DNA from: an uncultured Planococcus sp.
Lineage (GTDB): Bacteria > Bacillota > Bacilli > Bacillales_A > Planococcaceae
Direction of reading: 5' to 3'
NCBI GenBank assembly: GCA_947502505.1
Contig: CANNAE010000005.1
Coordinates: 124,001 to 188,000, forward strand
DNA: 64,000 nt
How positions within the stretch are numbered: the first letter of the stretch is position 1; every line of letters starts with the position of its first letter. Below, in pieces: positions 62,319-64,000 of the stretch. The position numbers and the translations under genes were made by a program. Below the pieces are notes generated by a model. That model ran no database searches. It had not been told where the DNA came from and saw only the letters and a list, made by a program, of their open reading frames with translations.

Positions 62319-62354
62319 GAGCCGGTCCCCAATCTATGGGAACTGGCTTTTTTT
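62319..62354 (+). terminator. Terminator after the dehydratase gene
   Basis: AGCCGGTCCCCA with TGGGAACTGGCT (two imperfect pairs) and TTTTTTT. Confidence 0.7.
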
Positions 62355-62368
62355 GGGTAGGAAGTCAA

Positions 62369-62397
62369 TTGCATATTCTGGATGAAAACGGTAACAT
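62369..62397 (+). promoter_or_regulatory. Candidate promoter of the SDR-acyl-CoA dehydrogenase operon
   Basis: TTGCAT (62369-62374), 17-bp spacer and TAACAT (62392-62397), just upstream of the palindromic operator. Confidence 0.5.
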
Positions 62398-62417
62398 AAA
62401 ATTCAAGTATTCTGAAC

Positions 62418-62435
62418 ATACCGACTAGTCGGTAT
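62418..62435. promoter_or_regulatory. TetR-type operator: 18-bp perfect palindrome
   Basis: ATACCGACTAGTCGGTAT. It lies about 20 bp after the -10 and 22 bp before the SDR start. ACCGAC...GTCGGT palindromes are typical of TetR regulators of fatty-acid or phenylacetate catabolism. Confidence 0.65.
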
Positions 62436-62457
62436 TTATGATGGAGGGGGAAGCAGT

Positions 62458-63231
62458 ATGGCAGTGATGGATTTATTCGATTTAACAGGCAAGACGGCAA
62501 TCGTGACGGGAGGCGGCCGAGGCCTGGGGGCACAGATTGCCGAAGGGTTCGCGGAAGCTGGCGCCAATGTGGTTTTGTGTTCGCGCAAAGTGGAAGCATG
62601 CGAGGAAGTCGCAAGCAAACTGGAAGCAAAAGGCGTGAAAACTTTGGCGCTGGCGTGCGATGTCACCAATCCGCAAGACGTCAAAAATGTCGTCGAAAAG
62701 ACGATGGAGGCGTTTGGGACCATCGATATTCTCGTGAATAATTCCGGGGCTTCCTGGGGCGCGCCGGTAGCTGAGATGCCGCTGGAAGCATGGGAAAAAG
62801 TGATGGCGGTCAATGTCACCGGCACCTTCCTCATGAGCCAGGCTGTAGGAAAAGTCATGACTCAAAAAAACAGCGGCAAGATCATCAATATCGCTTCGGT
62901 CGCAGGACTCGGCGGAATCGACCCGAATCTTATGGATGCGATCGGCTACAATACGAGCAAGGGGGCGGTCATTACGTTCACGAAAGACCTGGCCGCGAAA
63001 TGGGGGCGCCATAATATCAATGTCAATGCCATCGCGCCTGGCTTTTTCCCGACGAAAATGTCGAAAGACGTAATGAAGCATGGAGAGGAAGGCTTGCTGT
63101 CGAGAACGCCATTGAATCGTTTTGGGACAGATGAAGACCTCAAAGGCGCCGCATTATTCCTGGCGGCAAAAGCATCAGATTATGTCACGGGCGACGTCGT
63201 GATGGTCGATGGCGGCATGCACGCCATGTAA
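62458..63231 (+). CDS. SDR-family oxidoreductase of the fatty-acid-type operon
   Basis: 257 residues with TGGGRGLG (cofactor), the catalytic Ser (NIASVAG), and an intact YNTSKGA motif, ending GDVVMVDGGMHAM. It resembles gluconate/3-oxoacyl-type SDR enzymes. The position behind a TetR operator and before an acyl-CoA dehydrogenase gene suggests a beta-oxidation-related alcohol or 3-hydroxyacyl step, but no specific substrate can be named. GGAGGGGG precedes the ATG. Confidence 0.82.
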   Translation: MAVMDLFDLTGKTAIVTGGGRGLGAQIAEGFAEAGANVVLCSRKVEACEEVASKLEAKGVKTLALACDVTNPQDVKNVVEKTMEAFGTIDILVNNSGASWGAPVAEMPLEAWEKVMAVNVTGTFLMSQAVGKVMTQKNSGKIINIASVAGLGGIDPNLMDAIGYNTSKGAVITFTKDLAAKWGRHNINVNAIAPGFFPTKMSKDVMKHGEEGLLSRTPLNRFGTDEDLKGAALFLAAKASDYVTGDVVMVDGGMHAM

Positions 63232-63279
63232 ATGAAGCAGAGCGCAGTTCATATTCGAACAATAAAGGGGACGGAGACG

Positions 63280-64000
63280 ATGAAAGCTGGAACGAATGCA
63301 TACCGCGGCGCTGATTTTTTGAGGAAAGCCGCGGGTCCAATCTTTACACCTGAACAGTTTACCGACGAACACAAGATGATTGCGAAAACAGCAAAGCAAT
63401 TTCTGGAGAAAGAAGTGCATCCGAACAACGAGCGCTTGGAAAGCCAAGATTTCGAACTCGTCCAGGAGCTTTTCCGCAAAGCGGGAGAACTTGGACTGCT
63501 CGCACATAGCATCCCGGAAGCATACGGCGGGCTCGGCCTCGATAAAATCAGCAAAGGGCTGGTCGGTGAATCGCTCGGCCCAGCCGGCGGATACGGCGTA
63601 GCGCATTCCAACCATACGTGCATCGCCACTTTGCCGATTACGTATTTCGGCACGCCGGAACAAAAGGCGTATTATTTGCCGAAACTCGCAAGCGGCGAAT
63701 TTATCGGGGCATACTGCCTGACAGAACCAGGAGCGGGGTCGGATGCCTTGGCTGCCCAAACGACAGCGGTGCTGAATGAGCAAGGAACGCATTATGTGTT
63801 GAATGGGACTAAAATGTACATCACCAATGCCGCTTTTTCCGATACCTTCATTACATATGCAAAAGTCGATGGCAAAGCGTTCACGGCATTTATCGTTGAA
63901 AAGAAACATCCCGGCTTATCGCTTGGGCCGGAAGAAAAGAAAATGGGCATCAAAGGCTCGTCGACGCGTCCCGTCATATTCGAAGATTGCGAAGTGCCGG
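63280..64000 (+). CDS. Acyl-CoA dehydrogenase, 3' truncated by the window end
   Basis: 240 residues are visible from the ATG at 63280 (GGGGACGGAG upstream). An early helical part (FTDEHKMIAKTAKQFLEKEV) is followed by AYGGLGLDKI, and the flavin-site motif YCLTEPGAGSDA then NGTKMYITNAAFSD are diagnostic. It oxidises an acyl-CoA to the 2-enoyl-CoA with FAD. An N-terminal lead of about 25 residues before the usual start suggests the FadE-like larger class (B. subtilis FadE, about 590 residues). It shares the operon with the SDR, 48 bp upstream. The reading frame is open to the last base. Confidence 0.9.
   Translation, partial: MKAGTNAYRGADFLRKAAGPIFTPEQFTDEHKMIAKTAKQFLEKEVHPNNERLESQDFELVQELFRKAGELGLLAHSIPEAYGGLGLDKISKGLVGESLGPAGGYGVAHSNHTCIATLPITYFGTPEQKAYYLPKLASGEFIGAYCLTEPGAGSDALAAQTTAVLNEQGTHYVLNGTKMYITNAAFSDTFITYAKVDGKAFTAFIVEKKHPGLSLGPEEKKMGIKGSSTRPVIFEDCEVP

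Overview
The window reads as a chromosomal segment of a low- to mid-GC Bacillota, most likely Planococcaceae (Planococcus/Planomicrobium-like). The inference rests on strong GGAGG ribosome-binding sites, frequent TTG/GTG starts, sigma-A and sigma-B type promoters, a Fur 7-1-7 box, a guanine riboswitch before xpt-pbuX, the Bacillales families YkvI, YpsA, YhfI, IspA, CoaW and DUF3219 (YkvR), and a gene mix typical of Planococcus. The genus is inferred from memory, not proven. I see no rRNA, tRNA, prophage, intact insertion sequence or CRISPR array.

Layout. 1-3.9 kb: end of a sugar-acid operon (zinc dehydrogenase, KDPG aldolase, mannonate dehydratase, SDR mannonate oxidoreductase, hexulose-phosphate-synthase-like protein). 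4.0-5.6 kb: FetAB-type iron-export ABC pair behind Fur-like boxes, followed by copy 1 of an intergenic repeat. 6-16.5 kb: single housekeeping genes (IspA protease, CoaW, nitroreductase, coproporphyrinogen oxidase, LysM-NlpC/P60 wall hydrolase, acyl-CoA ligase plus thioesterase, and a tandem-repeat protein). 16.6-21.6 kb: formate-THF ligase, DUF4139 protein, TspO, proline dehydrogenase 1. 21.7-24.3 kb: thioesterase, then the guanine-riboswitch xpt-pbuX operon. 24.3-34.2 kb: esterase, inactive-looking M50 homologue, VOC dioxygenase, proline dehydrogenase 2, unknown membrane protein, acetamidase, shikimate kinase, lactonase, SCO-type copper chaperone with a His/Cys-rich partner. 34.4-42.2 kb: the complete glycogen operon glgB-C-D-A-P, the first four genes with 4-bp overlaps.

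42.2-54.4 kb: an SDR with an altered catalytic motif, a secreted ComEC-like MBL-HhH lipoprotein with DUF3006, YkvR and YkvI, a sigma-B-type general stress gene, YhfI, an LLM flavoenzyme, an NCS2 permease, oligoendopeptidase F, a 660-bp gene-free gap, a thioesterase and an ATP-grasp ligase. 54.5-64 kb: small unknown genes, copy 2 of the intergenic repeat, a GNAT, a catalase-like peroxidase, a divergent glutamate dehydrogenase, a BCCT osmolyte transporter, YpsA, a threonine-dehydratase-type enzyme, and a TetR-type operator before an SDR and a truncated acyl-CoA dehydrogenase.

The most unusual structure is the repeat family at 5.6-5.95 kb and 55.8-56.1 kb. Both copies lie in convergent intergenic spaces and both sit in a rho-independent terminator, part or all of which is present on each side of the element. 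Other points of interest are the Fur boxes upstream of an exporter, the M50 homologue with lost metal ligands, the SDR with Asn in place of the catalytic Lys, the acetamidase with a zinc-ribbon insert, and the SCO partner protein.
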